This document shows, one piece after another, positions 1-11,970 of a DNA stretch of 64,000 bases (position 1 is the stretch's first letter; every line of letters begins with the position of its first letter). The notes under the pieces were generated by a model. That model saw nothing but the letters and a program-made list of their open reading frames with translations, was not told the DNA's origin and did no database searches. Source of the stretch: Bimastos eiseni (taxonomy: Eukaryota; Annelida; Clitellata; Crassiclitellata; Lumbricidae); NCBI GenBank assembly GCA_959347315.1, contig OY365814.1, forward strand, positions 1,802,033-1,866,032, read 5' to 3'. The position numbers and the translations under genes were made by a program.

Positions 1-61
1 GCTTATATAATTATGTCACTGACTTGTCGTCATGCACTATAAGTCTACACATAATCTTTAA

Positions 62-135
62 TCAATCAATGAAACTTGATATAACGCCTCTTCAAGAAAT
101 CTACTCAGAGTCGCTCTCTGCGCTAGCTGCAAGAT
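62..135 (-). repeat. 3' tail of a CR1/L2-like non-LTR retrotransposon
   Basis: On the minus strand this reads a conserved tail (TTTCTTGAAGAGGCG, then AAGTTTCATTGATTGATT) also found at 9,330-9,370 (+) and 20,020-20,105 (-). At 9.3 kb it follows a recognisable retrotransposon C-terminal fragment, which identifies it as a 3' end with a TTGA-type tail. Confidence 0.6.
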
Positions 136-1059
136 GTTAAATGTCATTTCAATGAGTGCTAGAACAGTTGACAAGACAGTGCACAGTAAGTCGCCAATGG
201 CTGGCACTCACACAAGCGTGGAACCAAACAACGGATTCCCGCCAACAGCTGAAGGATGACATGAATGTTCAGAGTCTCTTGGCCAGGTTGCGTTGAAAGG
301 TAGAGCGACGATTGCCGAGATCGAATCGCAAACACGAAGACGGGGTCGACGAGTAGACTCTCACTGGTGGAAGACGAAGCATGTCCGAATATTCGTCGAG
401 GCACGAGGAGGACGTAGAAAAAGCATTCGTCGGATGTTGGTCGGTAGATTGAACACATTGCATCGCTCTTGAGTTTGCATACATCTATAAAGCGCATTTT
501 ACCACTCTAAAAATTGATTTCGAAGAATAATGAACAGCTGCGTTCTTAACGTAGCTAGAAAAAGCAACTTCAGAAGAGTCTAGACGACAGCTCGAGCGGC
601 AAATAGATGAGATAAACCACCGCACAAGAATGCAGGTTCAGCTGAGTTGACGAACGGCGGCGAGGGAGCAGAGCTTCGTTCAGGTGCCTGGGAAGACATT
701 TAACTCGCTTTAAAGTGACTGTCGAAGTTTAACGCAGCGTAAACTGACTCCAATTATTTGTCGTTATTTCACCGAAGCTTTTATAATTACCTGTTAATTA
801 AATCTGACTTCCAAAGCCATTTCTATTTCAATTCTAATAGACAACATTCCAAGAACATCAGGATACTTTTTACCCTCTTGCATTTTACTTGGCTTGCGTA
901 CATTTTGTCACGCTTTTTTCGGACAAATTAACCCTCAGAGAATAACCTCTAGAAAAGTCACATATTGGCTAACTTGGGGTGAATTTTCACTTCACACTAT
1001 TTGAGGCTCCTGTCATAACCATGCACACAGTTTGGTGAAAAGTGATATATATATCTATA
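136..1059. other. Unassigned sequence
   Basis: No gene or recognised repeat can be supported. Overlapping minus-strand ORFs around 159-497 have no recognisable domain or splice context. Confidence 0.4.
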
Positions 1060-1415
1060 TATACTTTACATAGTTGACATTGGTAAACCTTCTCTCTGGT
1101 ATGGATTCTTGCATGATTCCATAGACTGAAACACCCAGAGAAAAGTTTTTGACATAGCTGGTACTGGTAAGGCTTCTCTCCAGTATGGATTCTTGCATGA
1201 CGTACTAGAATGGAAAACTGATAAATTTTTACATTGGTAAGATTTCTCTTCGGTATAAATTATTTCATGACTCGTTAGGTTGGAGCGCACAGAAAAACGT
1301 TAATGACATACTTTGAAATGAAAAGGCTCTTCAGTATGCGTTCCAATGTGTTTCAGTAGGTCAAAGGTGTTTGAAAAAATATTTTGGCAACATTCACATT
1401 CGTGTGTATTTGATT
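1060..1415 (-). pseudogene. Degenerate C2H2 zinc-finger remnant
   Basis: The minus strand, read across several frames, gives broken finger and linker pieces: HECECC...[29 protein letters not shown] and [13 protein letters not shown]. Stops and frame changes separate them. It is an old relic of a Kruppel-type finger array, more decayed than the copies at 47.6-49.0 and 57.9-58.7 kb. No function is expected. Confidence 0.6.
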
Positions 1416-1780
1416 TTGGAATGCGATGTTTTCTAATTCTTTTTCTTTGAATAACTATCCAAAACAAAGTTAAAGATTTTCACATGTTTGGCAACTTTCT
1501 GTCATATCATTTTCTGTAGAATTCCTTAACAAATGCTTGGACGAAATGCTTTTGGACAGCCTCGATAATGTAGGTGCAGCGGTAGGCTCTATAGTTGAAA
1601 AAGATCTATCCCCTTGCAAATTTTAAACGTTTGCCTATATTTAGTATGAATTTCTGTAAGCATCCATAAAAAGATTAAGGAAGTACTTAACTGATTTTGC
1701 ATATATTTGGTCGTGATGTTAGCCTAAATAAATAGAAAAGGTCGTTTTCACAATATACACCGTCAAAAATGGGAGGAAGC
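1416..1780. other. Unassigned AT-rich sequence
   Basis: Nothing supportable is visible between the zinc-finger relic and the foldback-type repeat that starts near 1.78 kb. Confidence 0.4.
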
Positions 1781-1848
1781 GAGAATTCCGTCGTGTTGAT
1801 GGTTCTATGTCTAGGCTATAGACCGAAGGCTCGCTGGTCGGATGGTTC

Positions 1849-3558
1849 TAGGGTGACCACATGTCCCGAATTAGCCGGGACAGTCCCGGATTTGATCGAA
1901 ATGTATCGCATCCCGGGCAGCTCCATTCCGGGACAATGTAAAGTCCCGTAAATGCTTTATATGATCACACATGTAAAACATGCCATTTTATTGGTAACAT
2001 TATCTGACAGTAGAAATAACATTCAGTGCCGAAGTTAGTCTCCTTGTCGCCCTTGGGCTTAGTTTTTCAAGACACCCCTTTCAAAATGCAAAAATGAATA
2101 AAGCATGTTGATTCATTGTGACCAACTCATTAGACGTTCTTATTGTCCTACATTCTCCAATAGGTGGTAAAAAGTTTGTCAGATCGCAATCATAATCGTG
2201 AACCCCATAACTTCTCAAGTGTCACACGAAGTCAAGCGCTGGGCACTGTTAATTATCGAGCACCGCGTCAAGTCAGAAGGGTTGTCTAAAAGGGTTGTCC
2301 GAATGAGGTCCTAGTCTGACTGCCTGATGGTGAGAGGAGGCATAGCACCTGCTAAGGTGGGTGTTGTTTAGATTTGAAAGGTGAAGGATCGAATGAGGCG
2401 GGGTAGGAATTCTTGAAGAGGTCATACTTCAGTTCTTAGTGGAAAGTTCGAGGGATGATGGAATCTGGGGCAGATAACGATCAACTGATTGCCATTGACG
2501 TAAAGGAACTGAAGAGATGCGAGAGACAAGGTGTAATGTAGGGTACACCTCGGTTGGAGAACTTAAGATGAGAAGTGACCTGAGATCGAGATATATTAAC
2601 ACAGAAGATGATCGAGTAGAATGAGTTGGCTGGATGGTAAAGAGTTCACGAGCACATTTGAACTTGCACTCTAGAGAGTAGCAGGTTGGTGATAGGACTT
2701 GCTTGTGGATAGTGGCGTCGCTAGGGCTAGAGGAGGCAGATCATGTATGAATGGGTTTTGACCTCTCTTACTGATCTCCTCCTAAACCCATAAATTTTTT
2801 CAAAAATAACACTGTAGCAATAATCATTTTTTGGCTGTGATGCCGTCAAGTGATACTATTCAAAGCTAGATAATGTAAGTAGGGCCTATGCAGTAGGATG
2901 CAGGTTTATGAAACGAGTATCACGCAGAAAATTCCTGTCACAGCAGAATGATTACAGCAAGCTCTCAGCAGTCTCTGCGCTAACGCTGTGCCGAGTGGCT
3001 CAGGTTTTTCAATGGAAAAATATTCAAGTGCAAAGAAATAAAAAATGCCAGAGGAGTTACGCGCCTCTGCACCTCGATGATAGCGCCCGTCACTGGGTTG
3101 TGGATTCACTCATTTTCAGTCAACGCAGTTATTTTAGGATAGGATTGACGAGATGCTACCCGGGCATTCTGGCAGTAACTTGGACTAATAAGCTTTGGAT
3201 AGGGCCTAAGTTGCAATCGCTTGAGGTGCGTGAATTGCAAGGTCTGTAGGTCATAGGTCCTATGCATCATCGCCGTAGTGTTGCAATCTACAGAAGGCCC
3301 TACCATTACACGGCTCTGATTTTCAAAATGATTAGCTTACATGATCATGTGACATTTGCCTTCTTAAAATTAGAGTTCATAATTTAAAAAAACTTCAAAT
3401 AGATGGTTTTTTAGTCAAAAAATCTTTAAATGGATTTCAGCTGGCTCATTGCGCAAGTATAGCGTTCATTCAAGTGAACCCAGCTCCCAATTGAACTTCA
3501 TTTAGATTGGAGAAAATGTGGTGTCCCGGAATGGCAGAATAGAAATGTGGTCACCCTA
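1849..3558. mobile_element. hAT-like non-autonomous DNA transposon, 1.71 kb
   Basis: The ends are inverted: TAGGGTGACCACAT at the left and its reverse complement ATGTGGTCACCCTA at the right. An 8-bp target duplication flanks them with one mismatch (GATGGTTC at 1841-1848, GATAGTTC at 3559-3566). End sequence and duplication length fit the hAT superfamily. Internal ORFs (such as 2908-3249) show no transposase motif, so it is probably non-autonomous. The insertion splits a foldback-type repeat: the 16-bp word array resumes directly on the other side. Confidence 0.75.
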
Positions 3559-3566
3559 GATAGTTC

Positions 3567-3790
3567 GATGGTCTGAAGGTTGGATAGTCCGAAGATTGCA
3601 TGGTGTCCGGTCGAGAGGTGATAAGATTGTGTGGTTTTAATGGCAGCTGGATTGATGGAAAGAATTCTGTTGGGAACTCTATTGGTGAGAAGCTGGATTG
3701 CACCATTCTTTTCTTTCATCCTGTTTCCATTTAGGCATGATTCTTTTCATATCAACAAAGCTCTCAGTTTTACACTTACTTTGCATCAAT
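3567..3790. repeat. Foldback-type repeat with 16-bp words and palindromic 35-bp core
   Basis: Begins with 16-bp units of the form GTCnGAnGGTTnGATn (continuing 1,801-1,848 across the hAT insertion). A core follows with AGCTGGATTGATGGAAAG in forward orientation and TTCCATTTAGGCATGATTCT in reverse orientation. The same core recurs at 5.44-5.68 kb and in many arrays in this window. Confidence 0.55.
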
Positions 3791-4690
3791 TAATCAGATT
3801 ACTCAATTAATCAAACAATTGATGAAAATATCTACATGGTATTCTCATTTATTTTTCACAATTTTCATCTGTTCAATGCACCTGATGCATTATTTACTTA
3901 ATGGCTAATAACAAGGCTAATGCCCAGAAGAGCAGTGCGTTGTTCGTCTTGTGGATAAACGCAACAAACTTATTATTGCTCCAAGATGTACACATTTTAA
4001 GACTTTTCCTCTTGCTGCATCACTTAATTTCTTCTAGGAACGTAATCAAATAGATGTTTTAAAATATGACTAAAATGCCTATATTGTGAGTGTTTCTGTT
4101 GGATCACTATGCTGAGAATGTTGTCTTATGACATCGTGTAAAACATTTGCAAAACTGATTTAAACAGTACACAATATACGCAAAACATGTTGGGGTAATT
4201 GATATGCATTGTATTGCACGTACACCAGCAAATGTGAGATAAAGTGGTGTAAACACCAGACGGTGTTAAAGATATGACCATTTTGAATTTTCATACAGCG
4301 AAACTCTCGAATGACTTAATTCTGGACAAGTTTGATTGCTAACAACTCAGAAAATGTTTTAGCAATTGTCAACCAAAAATTAAGCTCTATTATTATATTC
4401 TAAATATGTAAAAGCCTAGGAGGTTCACCTATTTCCTGTTTCTCGAGATCAAACGCAGCCGTGATCTTTATTGGGCTTTCTGTAGATGCGTCTGATCGTC
4501 TGACGTAGGCCTATAGTTTACTCACACGGGTCCAAGCAGAGATGATTCATAATTATATTCCTTACCAACCCCCATCCCTTCAGCGAAGACAAAGTAATTT
4601 CGTTGTTTAGGCCTAAGCTATGCCTTGCCCTTAGTGTAAATCTGGGTAGCATGCGAATAGACTTTGAGTGATTTCAGAGCCAACAGGACA
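3791..4690. other. Unassigned AT-rich sequence
   Basis: No coding signal or recognised element could be supported. Confidence 0.4.
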
Positions 4691-4985
4691 CTCGTGCGAA
4701 CGTCTCGCCTAGTGTAGCCGAAGAGTAGGGGTGGACACACAGGGACGGAGAGCTTGAGGTACCGAGATCGAGACCCGTATCCCCCAAAGGTTGACTTTTT
4801 TCCTTCCTTCGCTAGGCCGCGGCGTTTTAAAAAAAATGAAGATGTATAGCGTAATGGGCGCCCTGCGTGGCTGCTGACGGTTAAATTCGACTCCTGAAAT
4901 AACTCGTCATCATTCGCTCATACTGTTCTTGTAATCATTCTGCGGTTTGTCAGTTTGGGATTAAACGAAAATATTATTGATATTA
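4690..4985 (+). repeat. SINE-like dispersed repeat, copy 1
   Basis: A stretch near GGTTAAATTCGACTCCTGAA, followed by a region resembling TCATCATTCGCTCATACTGT, is shared with about 46,640-46,740, so this is a dispersed repeat. An internal box resembling a pol III B box (GAGATCGAGACCC) suggests a SINE, but I see no clear A box. Confidence 0.35.
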
Positions 4986-5409
4986 TTAAGAAGTGGTCTG
5001 TGAGTTGACTTTCAGTTGCTTGCAAACTAGTCTGCTATCGAAATATTAGAGACAGTAATTAAGGAGCTTATTGTGCTTGTGTGTGTGTTTGTGTGTTTGT
5101 GTGTATAGTCTACATTTAGAATCAAAATATTGCAGAACTTGAATACGAATTCACTTGTAACTTAAACGTGTTTCTAATTGACATTTGCTTATCAATTTTT
5201 ATAAAGTTAGAGCATTGCGATAAAAAAGTTAGTTCTGCTCAAACAAACCATTATATCACTCTATTCCTGACTAGATGTTATCCCGTGAAAAATCAATGGC
5301 TTACTTAGTTTTAACCTTACATTATAATTATGATGTATTACTCAGACAGGTTAAGGGATGGCGTCGTCTTTGCAAATGATATTATGCGAAGAACTTACGG
5401 CCGCATAGT

Positions 5410-5734
5410 GTTATTTTGCCGAAAGTTCGATAGTCCGAAGATTCTATACTCCGATATTAATTTAACTAGAATCTAGATTAATTGATGAAAAGAGTGTGTA
5501 AAACTGGGTGACCGGTCGATAGATGATAAGATTCTAGCTTTAATGGTAGATCCGATTGATGAGAAGAATTATATGTTTGTTAGAAGCTGGATTGCAAAAT
5601 TCTTTTCATTCATCCAGCTTCCATTTAGGCATGATTCTTTTCATATTAATCCAGCTGATTGATTTGAAAAGAATCACGCGTTTTTGCCAGCTGCAAACTC
5701 AACACCATGAACAGTCACGATTTGAACGGTACGT
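5410..5734. repeat. Foldback-type repeat core next to the 15-bp array
   Basis: The left edge has 16-bp units (CCGAAAGTTCGATAGT, CCGAAGATTCTATACT). The core shares the GATTGATGAGAAGAAT and CCAGCTTCCATTTAGGCATG blocks, in opposite orientations, with 3.6-3.78 kb. It runs directly into the 58-copy 15-bp array, suggesting one composite element. Confidence 0.5.
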
Positions 5735-6605
5735 GACGTTTTAGCGCAGGACGTTTTAGCGCAGGTCGTTTTAGCGCAGGACGTTTTAGCGCAGGAGGTT
5801 TTAGCGCAGGACGTTTTGGCGCAGGAGGTTTTAGCGCAGGACGTTTTGGCGCAGAACGTTTTGGCGCAGAACGTTTTAGCGCAGGTCGTTTTAGCGCAGG
5901 AGGTTTTAGCGCAGGACGTTTTGGCGCAGGAGGTTTTAGCGCAGGACGTTTTGGCGCAGAACGTTTTGGCGCAGGACGTTTTAGCGCAGGACGTTTTGGC
6001 GCAGAACGTTTTGGCGCAGAACGTTTTAGCGCAGGTCGTTTTAGCGCAGGAGGTTTTAGCGCAGGACGTTTTGGCGCAGGACGTTTTAGCGCAGGACGTT
6101 TTGGCGCAGAACGTTTTGGCGCAGGACGTTTTAGCGCAGGACGTTTTGGCGCAGGACGTTTTGGCGCAGAACGTTTTGGCGTAGGACGTTTTGGCGCAGG
6201 ACATTTTGGCGCAGGACGTTTTGGCGCAGGACGTTTTGGGGCAGAACGTTTTGGCGCAGGACGTTTTAGCGCAGGACGTTTTGGCGCAGGACGTTTTAGC
6301 GCAGGACGTTTTGGCGCAGAACGTTTTAGCGCAGGTCGTTTTAGCGCAGGACGTTTTAGCGCAGGACGTTTTGGCGCAGGACGTTTTAGCGCAGGACGTT
6401 TTGGCGCAGAACGTTTTAGCGCAGGTCGTTTTAGCGCAGGAGGTTTTAGCGCAGGACGTTTTGGCGCAGGACGTTTTAGCGCAGGACGTTTTGGCGCAGA
6501 ACGTTTTGGCGCAGGACGTTTTAGCGCAGAACGTTTTGGCGTAGGACGTTTTGGCGCAGGACATTTTGGCGCAGGACGTTTCGGCGCAGGACGTTTTGGC
6601 GCAGA
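5735..6605 (+). repeat. Minisatellite, 58 copies of a 15-bp unit
   Basis: The unit is GACGTTTTRGCGCAG. Phase is constant for the whole 871 bp, with no insertion or deletion, and substitutions fall mainly at a few fixed positions (A/G in TTTTRGC, G/A after GCAG, ACG/TCG/AGG). Because 15 is a multiple of 3, several frames stay open on both strands, giving long pentapeptide ORFs that I do not regard as genes. A block starting GTAGGACG...ACATTTT recurs after 360 bp (6181 and 6541), indicating higher-order duplication. Confidence 0.95.
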
Positions 6606-6611
6606 ACTCTG

Positions 6612-8025
6612 ACGCAATAATATTGTATATTATGTATTATATAAATATATTATATGTCATCAGAATACCTAAGCATCACCATTACACTCCTGACATTAAG
6701 TCACTGCAATGGCTGATAATCAAGGCAAGAGTGCGTCCACTTCATGGCAGATTGTGACACCGTAGTCTCAGCCCCCTCCCACCAATTCTGCCACTGGCCC
6801 ATTGTCATCTACTTTGGAAGGTTCCTCTCCTCTTTGTCACCACAGGCTTTACAATCCAAATTAAAGTCACACTTCTTTCAGAATCTTTACCCCCAATGCA
6901 TCCAATTCTTCGCCTTCCAAGCTCTCAAGTCACCAATGAAATCCACATATTGCAATCCATCTTGTATTTATAACACGCCTTAATAAGTATCACTCAAACG
7001 ACATGTTTACAACATAACCATAGTGATTAATCACAGCCTAAGCAGCTGCTCTGAAACAGAGGCTGTGATAAGACGGTTGAGTGAGCAAGTGAATAGCCTA
7101 CGTTGGCTCCATGGCACCCGCGCGGAATCTATATCTCTGGCAACCTTTCGAACGCAACGCAGCACATCCGAATCAGCTGGTGCTCTGCAGTTAGATTTAT
7201 GTGGTTAAGAAATTTGGAGTTTACATTTACCATTGTGAGAAGTTCCATTGACGGAACTGTAGAAAGGCTGCTTTCTGCAACTCATGACGTCACCGGCTAA
7301 AATTTGATGTTGGCATAGAAAATTTTCTCTACACCTATTCTTAGTCAGTGACTGTGTGTTCTCCAATACTCTTTGGTCTACGTCCTCCATAAGCAAAATT
7401 ATTCAGTGTTTCGACGACGAAAATCTAAAAATAATAACCAATAACTACGGACCAGATCGACCACGTGGTCTTTGTTCTTAGCTGCAACTCGCCATATTAT
7501 AGGATACATGATTCGACTCGCATCCGTTATCGTTTCTCATTTTCGAAATTTCATAGAAATCCAATAATTTTTAATACATGCATCTAAGAGCATCGCTAAA
7601 TCGACAAGTAACATAGACTTCTTCACAGTAATTTTCTGCAAACGAGCAGCATGGGTGTCTGTGCAGGAAAGCACAAGCGAACCAAAAACGAAAGTAATCG
7701 TATTTTAAACTCATATTTTGGCCTTCAATTTCGAAGCATTTGCTGTTGTAATTTTGTGTGAATGCAAATATTAACAATTTATTATAAAATAAGTCGAGTG
7801 GTTTAGTGTTTTGAAACATGTTATACATCGACTAGGTTACGTAGTTTTTCATCGACAACAGGTAGGATGAGACGGAAAATATCATCATGAGTCTGATAAC
7901 TATGTATATATATCCTCCTTCCTATATATATATATATAGAAAGGAGGCTTGTTTTGCGCCAGCTGGATAGGCAGATCGGCAGATCCTGATTTGTTATCAG
8001 CAGGAACTTCACCTAATTGCTTCAA

Positions 8026-8028
<3 letters not shown>
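6612..8028. other. Unassigned sequence
   Basis: Small ORFs only. One at 6744-6983 (+) contains LQSKLKSHFFQN, reminiscent of the extreme C-terminus of CR1/L2 elements, but it is too short to assign. A small hairpin with TA-rich loop lies near 7,910-7,950 (CCTCCTT...AAGGAGG). Confidence 0.35.

Positions 8029-8029
<1 letters not shown>

Positions 8030-8096
<67 letters not shown>
8030..8096. repeat. (TA)n microsatellite
   Basis: About 67 bp of uninterrupted TA dinucleotide. Shorter TA runs occur near 10,957-10,978, 31,541-31,563 and 41,745-41,777. Confidence 0.98.
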
Positions 8097-8099
<3 letters not shown>

Positions 8100-8755
8100 T
8101 CGTAATATATAGTATATTATAGTAATATATTTATATACATATTACTATTTAGTTGAATTTGAGAATCTTAGTTTGTTTAAAAATGAGGTCAGTCGACAGA
8201 GAATAGCCCGAGTCATTTACCAAACGCAGTGCTCTTTTCTGAAGTATAACCAGTCTTGACAATTTTGAAGGATAATAGGAGGCCCAAGTTAAGGTGCAGT
8301 AAGAGATTATAAGGGAGGATCAGTGTATAAGTTCAAACGGACTTGCTTATCTAATAAATGGGTTATTCTGGATAAAACGCCTAAGTTTTTGGCAAATCAA
8401 CCAAGGGATAAGGGCTTCGATCTGTCTTCTTTGAAATTCCAAATTGAAACAATGTGCGACTACTGAGTTTTGCCTTTCCACGAGAGTTACGGTAGCTTAT
8501 TCACCTCATTTTTGTGCTCCAGAATTTAGCTGGTATTCCATCGATGCAAAAAAAATTATCCTTTTTTTTTATTTTTTTTGGGGAATGGCGGGGTCCCTCC
8601 TCGGGCCGGAGCCCTAAGCCATTACTTAGTTGACTTAAGCCTTAATCCGGCCCTAACGATAAATAGTTCACGGATGGGTGCCAAATAGTTATTATTCGCC
8701 ACTGCATTCCGTAAATTATTAGATGAATTGATTATAATGATTGCAGCTGTTTTTA
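8100..8755. other. Unassigned sequence
   Basis: AT-rich, with a homopolymer-rich patch at 8,560-8,580. I see no supportable gene or element. Confidence 0.35.
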
Positions 8756-8769
8756 CCAGTTGCGTAATC

Positions 8770-9370
8770 TTCGGGTTGTCTCCTGTTCTGCAGCTACTCT
8801 TGTCCACGCTTTCGTCACGAGTCGTCTTGACTACTGCTCAACCTTATATTTATGCTGGCATTGCACGTGGTAGGATTGGGCAGCTGGAGAGAGTTCATCG
8901 AGTTTGTGCTCGCCTGAGAGGGGCATTTCCAAGACCGACCGCGTGTCCACTTATGCGGGATATTTGACATTGGTTAGCCTTTCCTCAACGCATTGCATTT
9001 CGGATTTCTTCCGTTGTCTAGCGCTGCCTCTGTGGCGCTGCACACACCTTACGGAGTTTTGCTGTCCTGTACAGTTGTCGGTAATATAAATGCTGGCAGG
9101 ACACTGCGTTCTGGCTCAAAGGGTTTTCTTACTGTCCCTTTCTCTCGGACCTCTACGAAGCAGTAACCTTATCGTGATTTTTGTGTTGTTGGCCCAATTG
9201 CTTGGAATCCATCCAATTGGATCTTCGACTCTTACCTAACAACTCTCTACCCTATTTTTATTCCACTCTGAAATCTGTCTCATATGGCCGTGGTTGGACC
9301 GATCCCTAGGCTACAAAGTAGATTTCTTGAAGAGGCGCTATATTAAGTTTCGTTGATTGATTGATTAAAT
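8770..9370 (+). mobile_element. CR1/L2-like non-LTR retrotransposon, 3' fragment
   Basis: Plus-strand translation gives TLVHAFVTSRLDYCSTLY, the conserved C-terminal block of CR1/L2-type reverse transcriptase polyproteins. A degraded region follows, with matches to L.RVHRVCAR. The copy ends with the TTTCTTGAAGAGGCGC tail and TTGATTGATTGA at 9,330-9,370, shared with copies at 62-135 and 20.0-20.1 kb. Frameshifts and stops show it is dead. Confidence 0.7.
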
Positions 9371-9510
9371 AGATGTTGGATTGATGAAAGAACTCATTGA
9401 AAAATTGAAGATAACTATATAGATGAAAATGATGCTTGATGAAAGAGAAGTTGGATTTTTTACAAGAATTCTTGCTTAAATTTAAGTTGAATTTATTAAA
9501 ATAATTCTTG
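9371..9510. repeat. Foldback-type 35-bp units, forward orientation
   Basis: Several degenerate units of the GATGAAAAGAAT / AAGTTGGATT type adjoin the retrotransposon tail. They belong to the same family as the arrays at 15.2-15.9 and 51.0-52.3 kb. Confidence 0.45.
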
Positions 9511-11640
9511 TTGAAATAGAAGATGGATCAGCAGGCATTCGTCATCAATGTAGCTTCTATCAGTCGAAATGTTTGAGTGATGTAACAAGATAAGCGTTTT
9601 AAAAACGAGAATTTGTGAGCATATTGTTTATTATATGGAATCCCGTTTTATGATATTTTAACATCTTGTGATTTGAAGATGAACACCAAAGATTTCTGAT
9701 TGGAAAAGATGAACATAATGATACAGCGTCTAATACAACGGTAAGACAATGTAGGTCTATTCTTCTATCTAAAGAAATAGTAACAGTTTTTTTAGTAAAC
9801 ACTCGTTAAATGGTTCGCTAGGTTGTTATTCGCTAGGTGGCTGGCCTCGCTGATTGCAAATATTGAAAATATTTGCGGCCACTCAGTCTAAGTTGGTTTC
9901 TGGCACCTGGACGCGGGGTTATTCGGCCAATTTAGGATATGTTGAAGCTGTCTATTCCTTGCAAGTGACGCTGAACTCTTCGGTGAGATAACAGCATTTT
10001 AAATTCGACCTCGTATCGTTGGCACACTGCCAGTGATCGATACCTTAAGGCAACGTGGACCTTTCCTCGACGCCATCTTGGAAGATCAGATGATTGGTTT
10101 CACCTGTCGGTCGCTGGACAGTGTTCATGTGCGTAGACCGTCTAATTTACATTTTCATCCGAAACCAACGCTCAACATTTTACCGACGCTACCTAACTAA
10201 ATGATATCGGCGTCTAACCCTGGCTGGCCGACTTCGCCCCGTTCGCTTCCAATTCCGACTCTATGGCGTTAACATCTTGGAGCCAGCACCTTCACCCGAT
10301 GGCGTTATCGGCCCGATTGGGTCTGGCCCCAACACCATCTCTCGGGTTGCGTTCTAATCACTCCAAATGATGTTTCTGGAGTGACTTGCGCCGATCATGG
10401 CTGCAGTTTTCATCTAAATCGCCTGGCATCTTAAGGTCACCCATTGTGCCTATGTTTATTTCTCATCCCGGCCCTTTTCGTGTTATTTTCATTTACTTAT
10501 TATTGCGAAATATGAATTATTGAAATGAACACGTTCTTTTACAAATTTGTATAACTTTTATAGAAATATTATTGTTTTTGTCATGTACCCGTAGTGCGTT
10601 TGCAGATGGTATTGAAGAATATACTTACTAACTTACTTAGATCAGTGCTTATTATTGAATACAATCTTGAGTTTGGAAATCTGGGAAATGACATAATGTG
10701 CTGTCTGTGAATGCCAAAAATGTAAATTTCAAAATCAAAAGACGAGACTAATAAAAATAAACATTACACCGGTTTCACATTATGCAAGCAGCCCGTTTTA
10801 TAAAATTACGAATCACCCGGAACTTAAGACAATAACCGTTGCATTTGATATCCAACAAAATATTCCACTGCAAAAAACTTCAATTTCTGAGGCTTTTTAT
10901 GCATGTCAAGTCTTGTCCACTCACCAACGCCATTCTCTTCACCTTATATACGCCTTATATATATATATATATATATATGATAACTGTTTAGTGGTTACTT
11001 TTTCCATCAAGACAAAGCATTGCGAATGGAGATGGGTGACTTTTTAGAATGGACAATTTTAATCACTCTAAATAAGAATAATAAAACGTCACACTTTTAT
11101 TGTAAAAAGACTTAAACAAAATACAAATTTATTATAAAGATATTATAGTATTGTTCTGAACGGACATAATTCTATTTTCGCTTGAATAATTTTTTCAATA
11201 TGATCTTTTTGTTGTCGACAGTTCCACTATTTCTGAATGACTCGGCTATTTATTGCACTACTTAGTTTAAGTTTATCAAATGGCTTCAACTTTCGAGTGA
11301 CTTCTATCTTCAAACAATTTTTTTTATAAATAAGCATGATGTAGCTCAATAATGGAGTTATTTTTTTCTCCAAATTGCAGATTTTTCTTTACAAGTAAGT
11401 GTCATGATCACAATATGTGATCAAAGAATTCTAAACAAGTACAACAATATTTAAGTCAGCACTTATATTATTTATAAATTATTATTATATTTTTCCATAT
11501 AATTTTGTTACTGAAATTTACTGTAAAGGGTAGATTTTGAGATATGGAAAATTAGTGTTAATTTGCAGCCAGACTCTACTGTTTAAACTTTGTAAAACAT
11601 AATGTTAATGGCTACTGAAACCCTAACAACTAAGAATGTC
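9511..11640. other. Unassigned sequence with a GC-richer block
   Basis: About 9,820-10,450 is more GC-rich than its surroundings and could be an old element, but no ORF or motif identifies it. The rest is AT-rich. I see no exon with supporting splice sites. Confidence 0.35.
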
Positions 11641-11654
11641 TCAGAGCCGCGACC

Positions 11655-11970
11655 GTGAAGTCAGCACCGCGACTGCTTGCATGGTTGCAGTCGCGGTGCT
11701 AACGGTTGCGGTGCTGACATTTTGCTTGAAGTTTGAATGCTACGCCAATTCCTCTTAACGTGCGTGCACAATACTAGGTCTAGTTTCTTCAGTATTTTCT
11801 CTATATCCTCTGACATGCCATTTCACATTACTTAAACATGACTGGTCAATGTATATCATTGGTTGCGGTGCTGACATTGAATAAGCGTACACGTCCAGGG
11901 GCGATCAGTATAAACACAGCTGACTAATAATAGGTGTGCGCCGATAACGGAACTTGCGGTGCTGACATTA
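11655..11970. repeat. Hairpin plus recurrent TTGCGGTGCTGACATT motif
   Basis: AGCACCGCGACTGC (from about 11,665) and its exact reverse complement GCAGTCGCGGTGCT form a 14-bp inverted repeat with a loop of about 10 bases. The related word TTGCGGTGCTGACATT then occurs near 11,706, 11,862 and 11,953. The words stand out from the AT-rich background and probably mark ends of a small element. Confidence 0.6.

Noticed and set aside
5674..6617. Long ORFs encoding CAKTS, APKRP or AQDVL pentapeptide repeats
   Set aside because: They exist in several frames on both strands only because the repeat unit is 15 bp. There is no start context or non-repeat domain.
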